Assembly: GCA_963803025.1 (NCBI GenBank)
Contig: CAWDKZ010000021.1
Location: forward strand, 1 to 21,071
Direction: 5' to 3'
DNA: 21,071 nucleotides
From: Bog-793 sp963803025
GTDB lineage: Bacteria > Actinomycetota > Acidimicrobiia > Acidimicrobiales > Bog-793
The notes under the pieces are model-generated. The model made no database searches and was not told the DNA's origin. It saw only the letters and a list, made by a program, of their open reading frames with translations. Within the stretch, counting starts at the first letter, position 1. Each line of letters opens with the position of its first letter. Position numbers and translations under genes: made by a program. Shown in pieces: positions 1 through 8,002 of the stretch.

Positions 1-50
1 AGCCGGTCAGTCACCACCACTTTATGCATTCTTACCTGCGGTTATTCGGT

Positions 51-82
51 GGAGGCGACGGGATTCGAACCCATGAACCTCT
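51..82 (-). tRNA. 3' fragment of a tRNA gene (T arm and acceptor strand only)
   Basis: Read on the minus strand, this is a T stem ATGGG, T loop TTCGAAT, T stem CCCGT, acceptor strand CGCCTCC and discriminator A, with no encoded CCA (ACCG follows). A 5' acceptor strand GGAGGCG is required, but I cannot find it within the next 130 bases upstream. The fragment stops around the variable loop, exactly where the 1.1 kb repeated unit begins. The isoacceptor cannot be named because the anticodon arm is absent. It may be the displaced end of a tRNA used as an integration site, or a tRNA cut by the insertion of the repeat unit. Confidence 0.65.
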
Positions 83-325
83 CAACGCCAGCATGCGACA
101 GACTGTTCAGGCGCGCGCGGGGGCGTTCGTATGTGCCAGGTCACTCGGATCATCTTGTTCGCCAACGTTCGTCCGCGTTGCGGGTCGACCGGCAATTCGC
201 AGTTCCGTGTTCGGCTCCCTGCCCGGACAAGGCACGGCCCGGACCCGCAGCCGACCCACGTGCCTAGCGCGTTCGTGCATCCGATGATCCGCTCGCGCGT
301 TGACGACCTGGTTCAGCGTGGTCCA

Positions 326-355
326 TTGACACCCTTCGCGACCGCCGGACAAGAT
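326..355 (+). promoter_or_regulatory. Candidate sigma-70 promoter of the left SHOCT gene copy
   Basis: TTGACA at 326-331 is followed, after 18 bases, by CAAGAT at 350-355. The -35 is a perfect consensus match and the -10 is weak. Both hexamers and their spacing are kept in the right repeat copy (17649-17678), although bases between them have changed, which supports function. A GGGAGG ribosome binding site lies at 371-376 ahead of the ATG at 382. Confidence 0.45.
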
Positions 356-381
356 TCAACAACCGAACATGGGAGGTCGCC

Positions 382-1084
382 ATGGCGGGGAACCCGGTAG
401 CCGACGAGCTGTCAAGGTTGACACAGCTCCGCGATACGGGCGTGCTGACTGAGGCCGAGTTCGAGGCGGAGAAGGCGCATCTCGCCGCAGGGCCGCACGC
501 ACCGTACTGGCGGCCTGATTTGCCGCTCTACCGCGTGCCGAAGTCCGCGTTCGGCGCACAGACGACGCCCCTCTTCGCTACAAGTGCTGGGCATCCTCGT
601 CGGCTGCGCGATCGTGGTCGCGCTCATCGTTGTCGATGTTTCGCATCACGGAACGAGCGCGACCGTGCCAAGTGGGCCGAGCGCCACGAGAAGAATCGGA
701 CAGGTCGCCAAGGACGGAGACTTCGCCTTCGTCGTGAAAAGCGTGTCTTGTGGCACCTCAGCAGACGCGGTGGTCGAGGGCGCGGGTGAGCAGGTTCCAC
801 CCGCCACCGAGGAATGCCTCGTCACGATGACCGTCACCGACGACACGGGGACGAGCCAGACCTACTTCTCGGGCAATCAGTACGCCTACGACCCCGCCGG
901 TCACCAGTTCAGCGCCGATGCCACCGCCACCGAATCTCTCATCAGCGCGGACGACGATACGGAGGTCCATCCCGGAGCCACGATCAACGTGATTTTGCCT
1001 TTTCAGATACCGGTGAACGACAGGATCACCAGGTTGGAGCTGCACGACTCGGCGTATTCCAACGGCGTGACCGTGGACGTGTAG
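382..1084 (+). pseudogene. SHOCT-TM-DUF4352-like protein, frameshifted copy
   Basis: This is the broken twin of the intact gene at 17705-18418. It keeps the ATG and a good ribosome binding site (GGGAGG, five bases upstream). The N-terminal SHOCT-like motif (LTEAEFEAEKA) reads normally. Relative to the intact copy, 12 bases are missing just after EFEAEKA, removing four residues including the LL that usually closes SHOCT motifs. One extra C near 544 (GTCCGCG instead of GTCGCG) then shifts the frame, and the original frame runs out at 789. The rest continues in another frame from about 584 to 1084: a membrane segment (GILVGCAIVVALIVVDV) and the extracytoplasmic domain. A GTG at 584 could start a SHOCT-less 166-residue membrane protein, so residual function is possible. 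The C-terminal domain is almost unchanged from the intact copy, so the break is recent or the domain is still selected. Confidence 0.85.
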
Positions 1085-1186
1085 GCGCCACACACAGCGA
1101 GCCCTCACATGTCCTGGCGCACTTGCGACGCTCGTGTAGCCCATAACCCGCTTCAACACACTCGAGCACGTTGGACCTCACGCCAC

Positions 1187-1636
1187 CGGAGCCGAGCGCG
1201 CCGGGCACACGGCGAAGCGAGCTGTCGCCCGAGCAGCTGTGAGCCGTCATGCCCGCAGAGCGGCAACGGTTCGATCCGTCATGGATTCGCGAGTCAGCTC
1301 TCTCAACCGACCCGCTGTTCGTGACCTGCCGGCCGAACCGAGCTCCGAGTACCTGGGGGCAAGCTACTTTCCACCATCCCCGTCGAGCGAGACTCCGAGG
1401 ACTTCCTGTTCGATAATCAGATCATCGCCCAGGCAACGACAGCTTCACGGGCAGCTCGTCGCGCCCGGCCACTCTCAGACCGCCCTACGGCAGGTTCGAA
1501 CCGGCGGCTTTGCCTCGACCCTGGCAGACCCGTTGGCGCCGAAAGGCCCAGGGCACGAGCTGCTGAACTTCAGAGGCGCACGTTCGAGAAGGACTCATCA
1601 CTTTCTCGCCAACGAAACTACGAGGCGCAGCGCGAA
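1187..1636. other. Interval without an intact gene, containing gene debris
   Basis: No complete gene is convincing here. A short reading frame from the ATG at 1249 (starting MPAERQRFDPSW) looks protein-like for about 25 residues and then runs into the glycosyltransferase fragment in a different frame. A longer plus-strand frame over 1239-1652 has an arginine/serine-rich composition with no recognisable domain. I read this stretch as joined remnants. Confidence 0.5.
1335..1436 (+). pseudogene. Remnant of a family 2 glycosyltransferase
   Basis: The plus-strand frame through 1388-1435 encodes SEDFLFDNQIIAQA, nearly identical to SEDFVFDNQIIAQA in the intact glycosyltransferase at 12640-13404. 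The preceding residues (STIPVERD) align with its ALPFERN. Similarity also covers the AGCTCCGAGTACC region near 1345, although the stretch between has lost sequence. Neither the N-terminal nucleotide-sugar binding half nor the C-terminal end is present. The remnant may come from a lost paralogue rather than a copy of the gene seen here, because many synonymous positions differ. Confidence 0.7.
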
Positions 1637-1664
1637 GGAGGGGGGCGCCTAAGCGCCCCCCTCC
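1637..1664 (-). terminator. Strong hairpin terminator downstream of the CWB2 gene
   Basis: A perfect 12-base inverted repeat (GGAGGGGGGCGC / GCGCCCCCCTCC) surrounds a four-base CTAA loop. It lies 31 bases past the stop codon of the minus-strand surface protein gene. The following T tract is poor, as is common in high-GC actinobacteria. It may also block readthrough from the left side. Confidence 0.8.
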
Positions 1665-1695
1665 TGCAAATCACTACTTAGTGCTCATTCACCTA

Positions 1696-3912
1696 CTAAC
1701 CAGATGCTAGTGCTGCCTGCATTTCAGTGATCTCCGCCGAAGTCACTGCGAGCGGACCACCGAGCACCTGGATACCGATCGTGAGACCGCTGCCAAGACC
1801 GCTGGCCGGAGTCCCGGCCAACTTCAGAGCGGCGTCGGTGTACTGCCCAGCGGTAGCCGCGGGACCCTCGGTAAGGAGCAAGGACTCCTTATTGAGACCC
1901 TGAAGGGCCGCCGAGCCAAGAGCATCGCTCCAGTACGCGCCTGTGGCAGCAAAGACCGTGCTTTCCGACCAACCGAGCACCGATCCAGCGAACATTGCCA
2001 GATCAGCTGCGGTCTGCGTGGCGTCCGTTCCGGCGATACGGAGAACCGCAACCGGAGTTGAATTGACACTCATAGCCTGGATCGACGTGACCACGGAGTT
2101 CGCAATCGCAAGCGGTCCACCCATGACGAGCACCTGCGTGATGTCAAGGCTCGCCAGCTCCGTTGCTGCTTGGGAACCAAGCGCGTCCGTCGGGGTCAAG
2201 ATGATCGGAAGCTTGTAGGCGTACGCGATACCCGCGACGGCAGCCGCATCCGTGTACGAGACCGTGTCGCCGCCCGTTCCGTCACCAACGAGGATCGCGG
2301 TCTTCTGCGCACCGACAGGAGCCGAGGTGGTCTCATTCCCAGTCGTCTGGTTGTACGTGGACTCGCTCGCGTAAGCGCTAGACAGCGCCGGGAACGCGCC
2401 CTGGATACCCGAGACACCCTCGGTTGTCGTGATGTAGTTGTCGATGGTGACCGCCGTGTCATCCGCGGTCGTACCGGAAATGCCGCTGTACACCACGAGG
2501 TTTGACCCGGTCGTCGCCAGGCCGCCACAGGTGTAGGCAGGGGTTGCCTGCAGGGCCGTGATCACTGCCTGGCTAATCGCCAGGGTGCCGCCAACGACGT
2601 AGACGCGCTGGACACCCGCATACTTCAGTGCCGCGAGCGTGTTCGGGTCGACGGGCGCCGACGGTGGTGTGATGAGAACGCCGGTGCCGAGCTGGGCCTC
2701 GAGGTACGAAGCAGAAAGGGCATCGTATGGGTCCATGTCCGTCGCGAGAACGACGTTGCCACCGTTCGTGCACGCAGCAACGCCAGCCGTCACGGTCACG
2801 AACTGGGTGTCGAACTCCGCCGCGGTCGTCGCGTCAGCCGTCGTGCCGTAGATCGGCCCGCTCGGGGCAGAACCAACGGCGAACGCCGTGGCACCGGTAA
2901 GGAGCAGAGTGGGTGCGGTGCCGCATAGCGCCGCAGTAGTCGCGTACCCGATTTCGACGGTCTCAGTACCGGTCGCCGTACCCGTGGGGACGTCAACGTG
3001 CACGCCGGTCAATTCGAACGTCGGCGCGCTCTCGTTCGAGAGCGCGAGCTCTTCGAACGCCATGCCGGCACCTTGCACACCGCCGGCGTCGATCACCGCA
3101 GGCGAGACCACGGTCGCGTTTGACGCCCCGTTTGTCTCGGTCACCGTAGGTCCGCCACCGATGATGTCGAACGTAACAGCGCCTGGGCCGGTAAGCGTCA
3201 GGCAGACGTAGTCGGTTTTCACCGGGACCGTGTCAACGGCTGGCAGCGACACCGAGAGATTGCCGATGGACGCGTCGCCAGTTCCAGCTGCCACAACGGG
3301 GAGTGGGCTGGCCGGTGTCACAACAATGTTCGCCACCGCTCCCAGCGTCGGCAGGGTGAAGCTGCTGGACCCGGTGCCGTTCACGTACACACCGGTGATG
3401 GTGAGGTTGCCCGTCGGAACGCCGTTCAGAGCCATTCCCAGGTTTCCCAGGCCTGCTGCGGGGATCGTCAACGTGTTCACCGAGGTCGAAATATTCGTCG
3501 TCGGCACGACCGTGTCCGTGAACACGAGCTGGTTCTTAACCCCCGACCCGCAGGCGCCATTGGTCGTAGCGGCCGCCTCTGTCCATTTCATCACGGCATC
3601 CCCACCCGTAATGGCGAGGATGGGGGCGGCGTTCGTGAACGCCGCGGTCCCCGACGACGGGCACGCGAGCGAAAGCGTGATCGTGTCGCCGACCGCCACG
3701 ACGCCAGTGATGTTGAGGGTTACCGGCGACGGCGTGAATGCCGCGTTCGTGCCGATACTCGTCGGAACCGTGGAGTCCTGGCCGCTTCCAAAAACGGACG
3801 GTGTCGCTGCGGAGGCGGCGCCCTCGCCGATCATTGCTACCGCTGTCAGGATCGTGATGCCCGCTAGGGCAGCCACTCCCCATCGGCGGACTGAAAGGAG
3901 TTGCCTTTTCAC
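1696..3912 (-). CDS. Secreted cell wall-binding repeat 2 (CWB2) protein
   Basis: This 738-residue exported protein starts at GTG 3912, with a strong AAGGAGG site four to five bases upstream. Residues 1-35 form a Sec signal peptide: basic MKRQLLSVRRW, a hydrophobic core, then a cleavage-like GAASAATPS. Residues of about 36-370 are threonine-, valine- and glycine-rich, probably beta sandwich domains that I cannot assign. The C-terminal half carries three CWB2-type repeats, marked by VYVVGGTLAIS (near 437), VLVMGGPLAI (near 594) and IQVLGGPLAV (near 714). Each has preceding Rossmann-like segments such as AILVGDGTGGD and YKLPIILTP. In known families such as clostridial S-layer proteins, three CWB2 repeats anchor the protein non-covalently to an anionic wall polymer; the same role here is inference. 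The gene stands alone, with its own structured leader and terminator. No catalytic motif is visible in the N-terminal part, so its surface role (S-layer-like, adhesin) is open. Confidence 0.85.
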   Translation of the reverse strand: MKRQLLSVRRWGVAALAGITILTAVAMIGEGAASAATPSVFGSGQDSTVPTSIGTNAAFTPSPVTLNITGVVAVGDTITLSLACPSSGTAAFTNAAPILAITGGDAVMKWTEAAATTNGACGSGVKNQLVFTDTVVPTTNISTSVNTLTIPAAGLGNLGMALNGVPTGNLTITGVYVNGTGSSSFTLPTLGAVANIVVTPASPLPVVAAGTGDASIGNLSVSLPAVDTVPVKTDYVCLTLTGPGAVTFDIIGGGPTVTETNGASNATVVSPAVIDAGGVQGAGMAFEELALSNESAPTFELTGVHVDVPTGTATGTETVEIGYATTAALCGTAPTLLLTGATAFAVGSAPSGPIYGTTADATTAAEFDTQFVTVTAGVAACTNGGNVVLATDMDPYDALSASYLEAQLGTGVLITPPSAPVDPNTLAALKYAGVQRVYVVGGTLAISQAVITALQATPAYTCGGLATTGSNLVVYSGISGTTADDTAVTIDNYITTTEGVSGIQGAFPALSSAYASESTYNQTTGNETTSAPVGAQKTAILVGDGTGGDTVSYTDAAAVAGIAYAYKLPIILTPTDALGSQAATELASLDITQVLVMGGPLAIANSVVTSIQAMSVNSTPVAVLRIAGTDATQTAADLAMFAGSVLGWSESTVFAATGAYWSDALGSAALQGLNKESLLLTEGPAATAGQYTDAALKLAGTPASGLGSGLTIGIQVLGGPLAVTSAEITEMQAALASG

Positions 3913-3953
3913 TCGCCCTCCTTATGGGCTATCGAGACCTGATCTCTTCAAGT

Positions 3954-4012
3954 CCCCTGTAACGCCGCCATCAAATTGGCAACGGCACACGTCCATCGCT
4001 ACCTCACAGGGG
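3954..4012 (-). promoter_or_regulatory. Possible structured 5' leader of the CWB2 gene
   Basis: On the minus strand, CCCCTGT (4006-4012) pairs perfectly with ACAGGGG (3954-3960) to close a domain of about 59 nt, 42 nt before the start codon. Inside it, the GCCGTTGCCA...TGGCGGC region (about 3965-3987) can form a second, bulged hairpin. I do not recognise a known riboswitch consensus. It could be an RNA thermometer, a protein-binding leader, or chance in GC-rich DNA. Confidence 0.3.
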
Positions 4013-5509
4013 CAAGACGGACAGTAACACCGCCCCCTGGTCAGAGCAAGAATATGACACTCGGCCTGACGCGGCGAGACCACTGTGGTATTCGCGAAAG
4101 AAACGCTAGCAGGTGCAAGTGGCGGGCGCCGACTCAATAACAGGTTGCTAACAGTCGCTAATGAGCTCATCACCTCCCAGTTCAACGTCCTGGTCACAGT
4201 TACGGAGCGGGGAGCGCCCTGTGGATGACGGGCACCGAATGCCGCCACGCTCGTCGCGGCCACCGTCGCCATCGAGATCGCCCGCTGGCCCTCGCGCACC
4301 CTGGGAAAGCGGGCCCCTGCCACGGCACCCCGACGCTCACGGGCAACCTCCCGGTATGCCCAATCCTCGGCTGCGGACTTGCTTTCCGCCGTCGCAAGGC
4401 GGGCGGCCCGCCTGACCTCGTAGGACTCCGAGGACTCTGCCCGACCTCGAGACCAACAGCTGGTGACGAGTCGCTCAACACCGATCCGGCTGGCCGGAAG
4501 GGAGCTGACCCGGGGACACGACCTCCCTACGGCGGCGGACGGGCAGGGAGCCGACGAGGCGACGAGCCCTCGGCGAGCCAGGCTTAGGTCTCGCGGTCTC
4601 CGAGGGCCGTCATAGATCGGCAGTCGTAGCTCGCTCCTTTGCCAATTGCGCCGTCGAAGGGCGCATGGGATTCCCCCGCACGCGGTTCACCGACGCCCTT
4701 CATCGATGGTGTTCGGCAACAAGCGCCCACCCGGCAAAGTCCGGCCTGGGTGCGACGACAAGATCGTTTCGGTTGATCAGGCTGAGGCGTTCGGGGTCAT
4801 GGAGCACGTAGTGCGGTCCCCAGCGGCGACTTCGCCGGTGGAGGTTGCCGACAAAGATGCCGAGATCTTCGAGCACGAGGGACCGGATTTTTCCGAACAT
4901 CAGGGCCGACTCCCCGATTCTGGAGAACCCGGACCAGTCACGGACGGACCGCTTCAGGCTCCCCACGACCTGACCGACCGGCCACAGCAACCGTGACGCG
5001 GCCGTGATCTCACGGAGCCGGTGACGGGCATGCTGGGTCGCCGGACGTGAGAACCAGCCAGCGAGCCAGGAAAACAACGCTCTGCGTGCCCGCGGGCCCC
5101 CGGGCAGGTCACGCGAGCGGTGGAACCGCCGACGATCACGCCGTCAACAGGGCTGCCCGGTAATTGACAGCAGGCGATCGGCCCTTGTTGTCTCAGGCGA
5201 TCGCCACGGCACGGGTCCGTGCTATGCAGATCCAACCGTCGAAATGCGAGGCAGTGCCTCGCTCACGCGGGTGATACTTGGACATTGAACGGTGAGGAGC
5301 CACCATCGCGCTCGTACCACGGCACGAACTGATTCGGGCGGGAGGGTCGGACCATCTAGCGTTTCGTCCTGATCTCGGTCCCGGGTCCAGCGTGGTCCAG
5401 AGGGATTGAGAGACCCGCACTGAGCAGGACCTACGTTCTACGGACGTCCGCACGGGTCTAGTCGGACCCGGCGTCTTGGCGATGCGATCGGCTGCATCCA
5501 GGGTTGACG
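4013..5509. other. About 1.5 kb without a secure gene
   Basis: No start-to-stop gene here is convincing except one weak minus-strand candidate at 4700-5077. A second minus-strand frame stays open from about 4560 down to 3922 without a start codon in its upstream part. Its stretch including YEVRRAARLATAESK and AAEDWAYREVARERRG looks like real actinobacterial protein, suggesting a gene that has lost its 5' end. Plus-strand frames in the same place are arginine- and proline-rich and read as shadows. No RNA gene or clear repeat was seen. Confidence 0.45.
4700..5077 (-). CDS. Hypothetical protein, possibly a gene remnant
   Basis: This is a 125-residue frame beginning at a TTG, with no clear ribosome binding site. 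The frame stays open for about 65 further bases upstream with no better start. By eye, third codon positions are strongly G/C-biased, and the sequence (for example SLVLEDLGIFVGNLHRRS and GPHYVLHDPERLSLINRND) has ordinary protein composition, so it was probably coding at some time. I recognise no family. An opening hydrophobic stretch (LFSWLAGWFSR) could be a short membrane-associated helix. The missing 5' end and isolated position suggest the 3' part of a decayed gene. An intact small hypothetical protein is the alternative. Confidence 0.3.
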   Translation of the reverse strand: MFSWLAGWFSRPATQHARHRLREITAASRLLWPVGQVVGSLKRSVRDWSGFSRIGESALMFGKIRSLVLEDLGIFVGNLHRRSRRWGPHYVLHDPERLSLINRNDLVVAPRPDFAGWALVAEHHR

Positions 5510-5580
5510 TTGGGCCCAGGTGCCGCCGGCGTAAAGTTGTTGCGTTCGAGGATCGTGGTGTTCTCGCGATCGATAAGGAG
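5510..5580 (+). promoter_or_regulatory. Candidate promoter and strong ribosome binding site of the Ig-repeat gene
   Basis: TAAAGT at 5532-5537 fits a TANNNT -10 element, with a weak -35 candidate TTGGGC at 5510-5515 (16-base spacing). A better -35 hexamer, TTGACG at 5504, is too far away (22 bases). The start codon is decided by AAGGAG at 5575-5580, five bases before the ATG at 5586. This is the strongest ribosome binding site in the window and suggests high expression. Confidence 0.4.
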
Positions 5581-5585
5581 ATCAT

Positions 5586-7928
5586 ATGGCTAAGCCATTT
5601 CGTCGCTTCGCGGTTCTTCCAGGACTCGCTCTGGCGGTTGCGCTCGTGGGTGGGTTGATCACCTTCGTGGGAGTGACGCCCGCCGGAGCTACTGCGGAGA
5701 CGACGACGACCTCGCTCAATACCCTCACGTCCCCGATTTACTACGGATCGGAGACCTCGGAGACCTTCACCGGCACCGTGACGGGCCAGAGCGGCGACGG
5801 GTACCCCGAGGGGACAGTGGCCGTCTACTACGGCAGCGGTCCTCCAACCTCACTCTGCAGCGGCGCGCTCACCGGCGGTTCAGGCGACACCGCGAGCTAC
5901 TCCTGCTCGCTCACCGCGATCCAGCTCCCCGCGGCCACCTATTCGAACGTCGATGCCGTGTTCACGCCCGGTACCCCGACGGGGTCGGAGGACCCGACCT
6001 ACACCTACGGCACCTCGACGTCCGCGGCACAGTCCTTCACGGTGAGCACCCCCGCGCCGGAGACAACAACAACATCGCTCAACACGGTCACCTCGCCGAT
6101 CACGTACGGATCGGAGACCTCAGAGACCTTCACCGGCACCGTGACCGGCGTAAGCGGCGACGGCTATCCCCAGGGGTTCGCGACGGTCTACTACGGCAGC
6201 GGTCCGACCTCGCTCTGCAGCAGCGTGCTCACCGAAAGTTCGAGCTACTCCTCGAGCTATTCCTGCTCGCTCACCGCATCCCAGCTCCCCGCGACCACCT
6301 ACACGAGTGTCGATGCCGTGTTCTTGCCCAATAGCTCGTCCTCATCGAGCCCGGGCTACGCCTACACCACCTCAACATCCACGCCAGCCCAGAGCTTCAT
6401 CGTCGCGGCCGCGACGAGCACGCCGACCGTAACCACCTCCGCGGCGACGGGCACCACCTCGACGACCGCGACGCTGAACGGCACGGTGAACGCGAACGGA
6501 TTGGCGATAACGAACTGCTACTTCGAGTACGGCACGTCGGTCACGTACCCCACCCTCACGGCAGCCTGCTCCCCCTCGTACGCGACGATAAGCGGCACGT
6601 CGGTGTTGACGGGTGTTTCGGCGGCGGTCGGCGGCCTATCGGCGAGCACAACGTATTACTTCCAGCTCGAGGTGACGTACAGCAGCACGAACTACGGCGG
6701 TGGCGAGTTGAGCTTCTTGGCGTCGACCACGGGGACAACCACGGCCGCAGCGACGAACGTCACCGCGACGAGCGCGACGCTGAACGGCACGGTGTATCCG
6801 GAGGGGTATGCGACGACCTACTACTTCGCGTACGGCCTGTCGTCGAGTTCCTTGACGGCGATCACGACTTCAAACACGGCTGGCACGAGCTACTCGTCCG
6901 TCGCCGCGGCGGCGACGGTGACCGGCCTCTCGCCGAACACGACCTACTACTTCGAGCTCGTCGCGTATAACTCCTACTACGGCACATCGTTCGGCGGTGT
7001 CCTGAGCTTCTTCACGGCGTCCGGCGCCCCGACGGTGAGCAGCACCGCAGCGACAAGCATCACCGCGACGGGCGCGACGCTGAATGGCACAGTCAACCCG
7101 AACGGGTCGACGACGAACTACTACTTCGAGTACGGCACGACGACCGGCTACGGCGCCGACACGACGGCTACCTCCGCTGGCTCGGGCACCGCGGCCATCG
7201 CGGTGTCGGCCGTGCTCACCGGGCTCTCGCGGAGTACGACCTACTACTTCCAGATCGTCGCGACGAACACCGGCGGCACGACCTACGGCGGTGCGCTGAG
7301 CTTCACGACGTCGCGCGGCGTCGGCACGACACGGGTCACCATCGCTCCGTCGTCTCCGCCGAGCGTCGTTGCCGGCGCGAGCGTCACCTACAAGGCGTCG
7401 GTCGCAAAGAAGTCGGGGTCCGGGACCCTGACGGGGTCGGTCAGCTTCGCAGTGAACGGACACACCCTGGCGGCGTGCACGAAGGAGGCCCTCAAGGAAA
7501 GGGCTGCGAAGTGCACGATCACCTTCTCCTCCCCCGGCAGCTTCAGGGTCAGGGCGACCTACGGCGATGACCCGTACTTCCGCTCCTCGTCGGCTTTCGT
7601 TACCCAGGTCGTCACCGAGGCGGTGCCGCCGGTGGTCACGGTGGTACCGAACGAGATCGACACCGTTCACCCAGCGGGGACCGTCAAGTTCGGGTCGGTG
7701 ATCGAGCTGCGCATCCACCTCTACGACGGGTATGGCACCGTCGCCGGGTCAGTCACCGTCCAGTTCGCCGGCAAGGTGCTCTGTTCGGCGATGCTCGCGA
7801 ACGGCGTCGCCAACTGCACGCTGAACTCGTCCTCGCTCGGGCACGGCAAGCACACCCTCGTCGTCGTCTACGGGGGCCAGGGCTCCTACCTGTCCTACGG
7901 CCAGGCCGTCGTCATCGCGGTGACCTGA
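5586..7928 (+). CDS. Exported multi-domain Ig/fibronectin-like repeat protein
   Basis: This is a 780-residue secreted or surface protein with no catalytic motif. Residues 1-36 are a signal peptide (MAKPFRRFAVLPGLALAVAL, cleavage near AGATA). Two closely related units follow (about 38-156 and 159-273), both opening TTTTSLNT and containing YGSETSETFTGTVTG and VYYGSGP. Three fibronectin-type-III-like units follow (about 280-380, 383-478, 481-577), each with ATLNGTV, Y(Y)FEYG/YFAYG and a TTYYF(Q/E) strand. Next come an Ig-like domain (582-676) and a C-terminal domain (683-780). Most domains carry one cysteine pair: 91/107, 211/227, 311/328, 631/643 and 733/744. No LPXTG or C-terminal membrane anchor is visible, so attachment is unknown. 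The last two domains recur in the truncated gene at 16636-17406, so this is one member of a local family. Known proteins of this build act as adhesins or surface stalks; that role is inferred here. A terminator follows at 7962. Confidence 0.9.
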   Translation: MAKPFRRFAVLPGLALAVALVGGLITFVGVTPAGATAETTTTSLNTLTSPIYYGSETSETFTGTVTGQSGDGYPEGTVAVYYGSGPPTSLCSGALTGGSGDTASYSCSLTAIQLPAATYSNVDAVFTPGTPTGSEDPTYTYGTSTSAAQSFTVSTPAPETTTTSLNTVTSPITYGSETSETFTGTVTGVSGDGYPQGFATVYYGSGPTSLCSSVLTESSSYSSSYSCSLTASQLPATTYTSVDAVFLPNSSSSSSPGYAYTTSTSTPAQSFIVAAATSTPTVTTSAATGTTSTTATLNGTVNANGLAITNCYFEYGTSVTYPTLTAACSPSYATISGTSVLTGVSAAVGGLSASTTYYFQLEVTYSSTNYGGGELSFLASTTGTTTAAATNVTATSATLNGTVYPEGYATTYYFAYGLSSSSLTAITTSNTAGTSYSSVAAAATVTGLSPNTTYYFELVAYNSYYGTSFGGVLSFFTASGAPTVSSTAATSITATGATLNGTVNPNGSTTNYYFEYGTTTGYGADTTATSAGSGTAAIAVSAVLTGLSRSTTYYFQIVATNTGGTTYGGALSFTTSRGVGTTRVTIAPSSPPSVVAGASVTYKASVAKKSGSGTLTGSVSFAVNGHTLAACTKEALKERAAKCTITFSSPGSFRVRATYGDDPYFRSSSAFVTQVVTEAVPPVVTVVPNEIDTVHPAGTVKFGSVIELRIHLYDGYGTVAGSVTVQFAGKVLCSAMLANGVANCTLNSSSLGHGKHTLVVVYGGQGSYLSYGQAVVIAVT

Positions 7929-7961
7929 TCGGACCGCATCAGCAGCATTGAAATGAAGCGA

Positions 7962-8002
7962 AACCCCCGCCTCCCCCGGAGAACTCGGAGGAGGCGGGGG
8001 TT
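7962..8002 (+). terminator. Rho-independent terminator of the Ig-repeat gene
   Basis: AACCCCCGCCTCC (7962-7974) pairs perfectly over 13 bases with GGAGGCGGGGGTT (7990-8002), with CTTTCG after the stem. It begins 33 bases after the stop codon of the Ig-repeat gene. Confidence 0.88.

Larger units (their letters stand above)
82..1186 (+). repeat. Left copy of a 1.1 kb direct repeat
   Basis: This segment matches 17406-18522 in the same orientation, with scattered substitutions and a few indels. The shared sequence starts at TCAACGCCAGCATGCGA and ends at GGACCTCACGCCAC. Outside these points the two loci are unrelated. Each copy holds about 300 bases of leader, one SHOCT/DUF4352-like gene and about 100 bases of trailer. 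I see no transposase, no clear terminal inverted repeats and no obvious target-site duplication. The left copy is 12 bases shorter overall; the main difference is a 12-base in-frame loss in the SHOCT region. Confidence 0.9.

Noticed and set aside
24..287. Plus-strand frames containing GIRTHEPLN and TGFEPMN
   Set aside because: These phrases are the typical false translation of the reverse strand of a tRNA T arm.
82..1186. Repeat unit as a classical insertion sequence
   Set aside because: No transposase, no terminal inverted repeats and no target-site duplication could be seen at either copy.
6870..7718. 282-residue minus-strand frame inside the Ig-repeat gene
   Set aside because: Arginine/aspartate/glycine-rich shadow with no domain. 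The plus strand has signal peptide, ribosome binding site and terminator.
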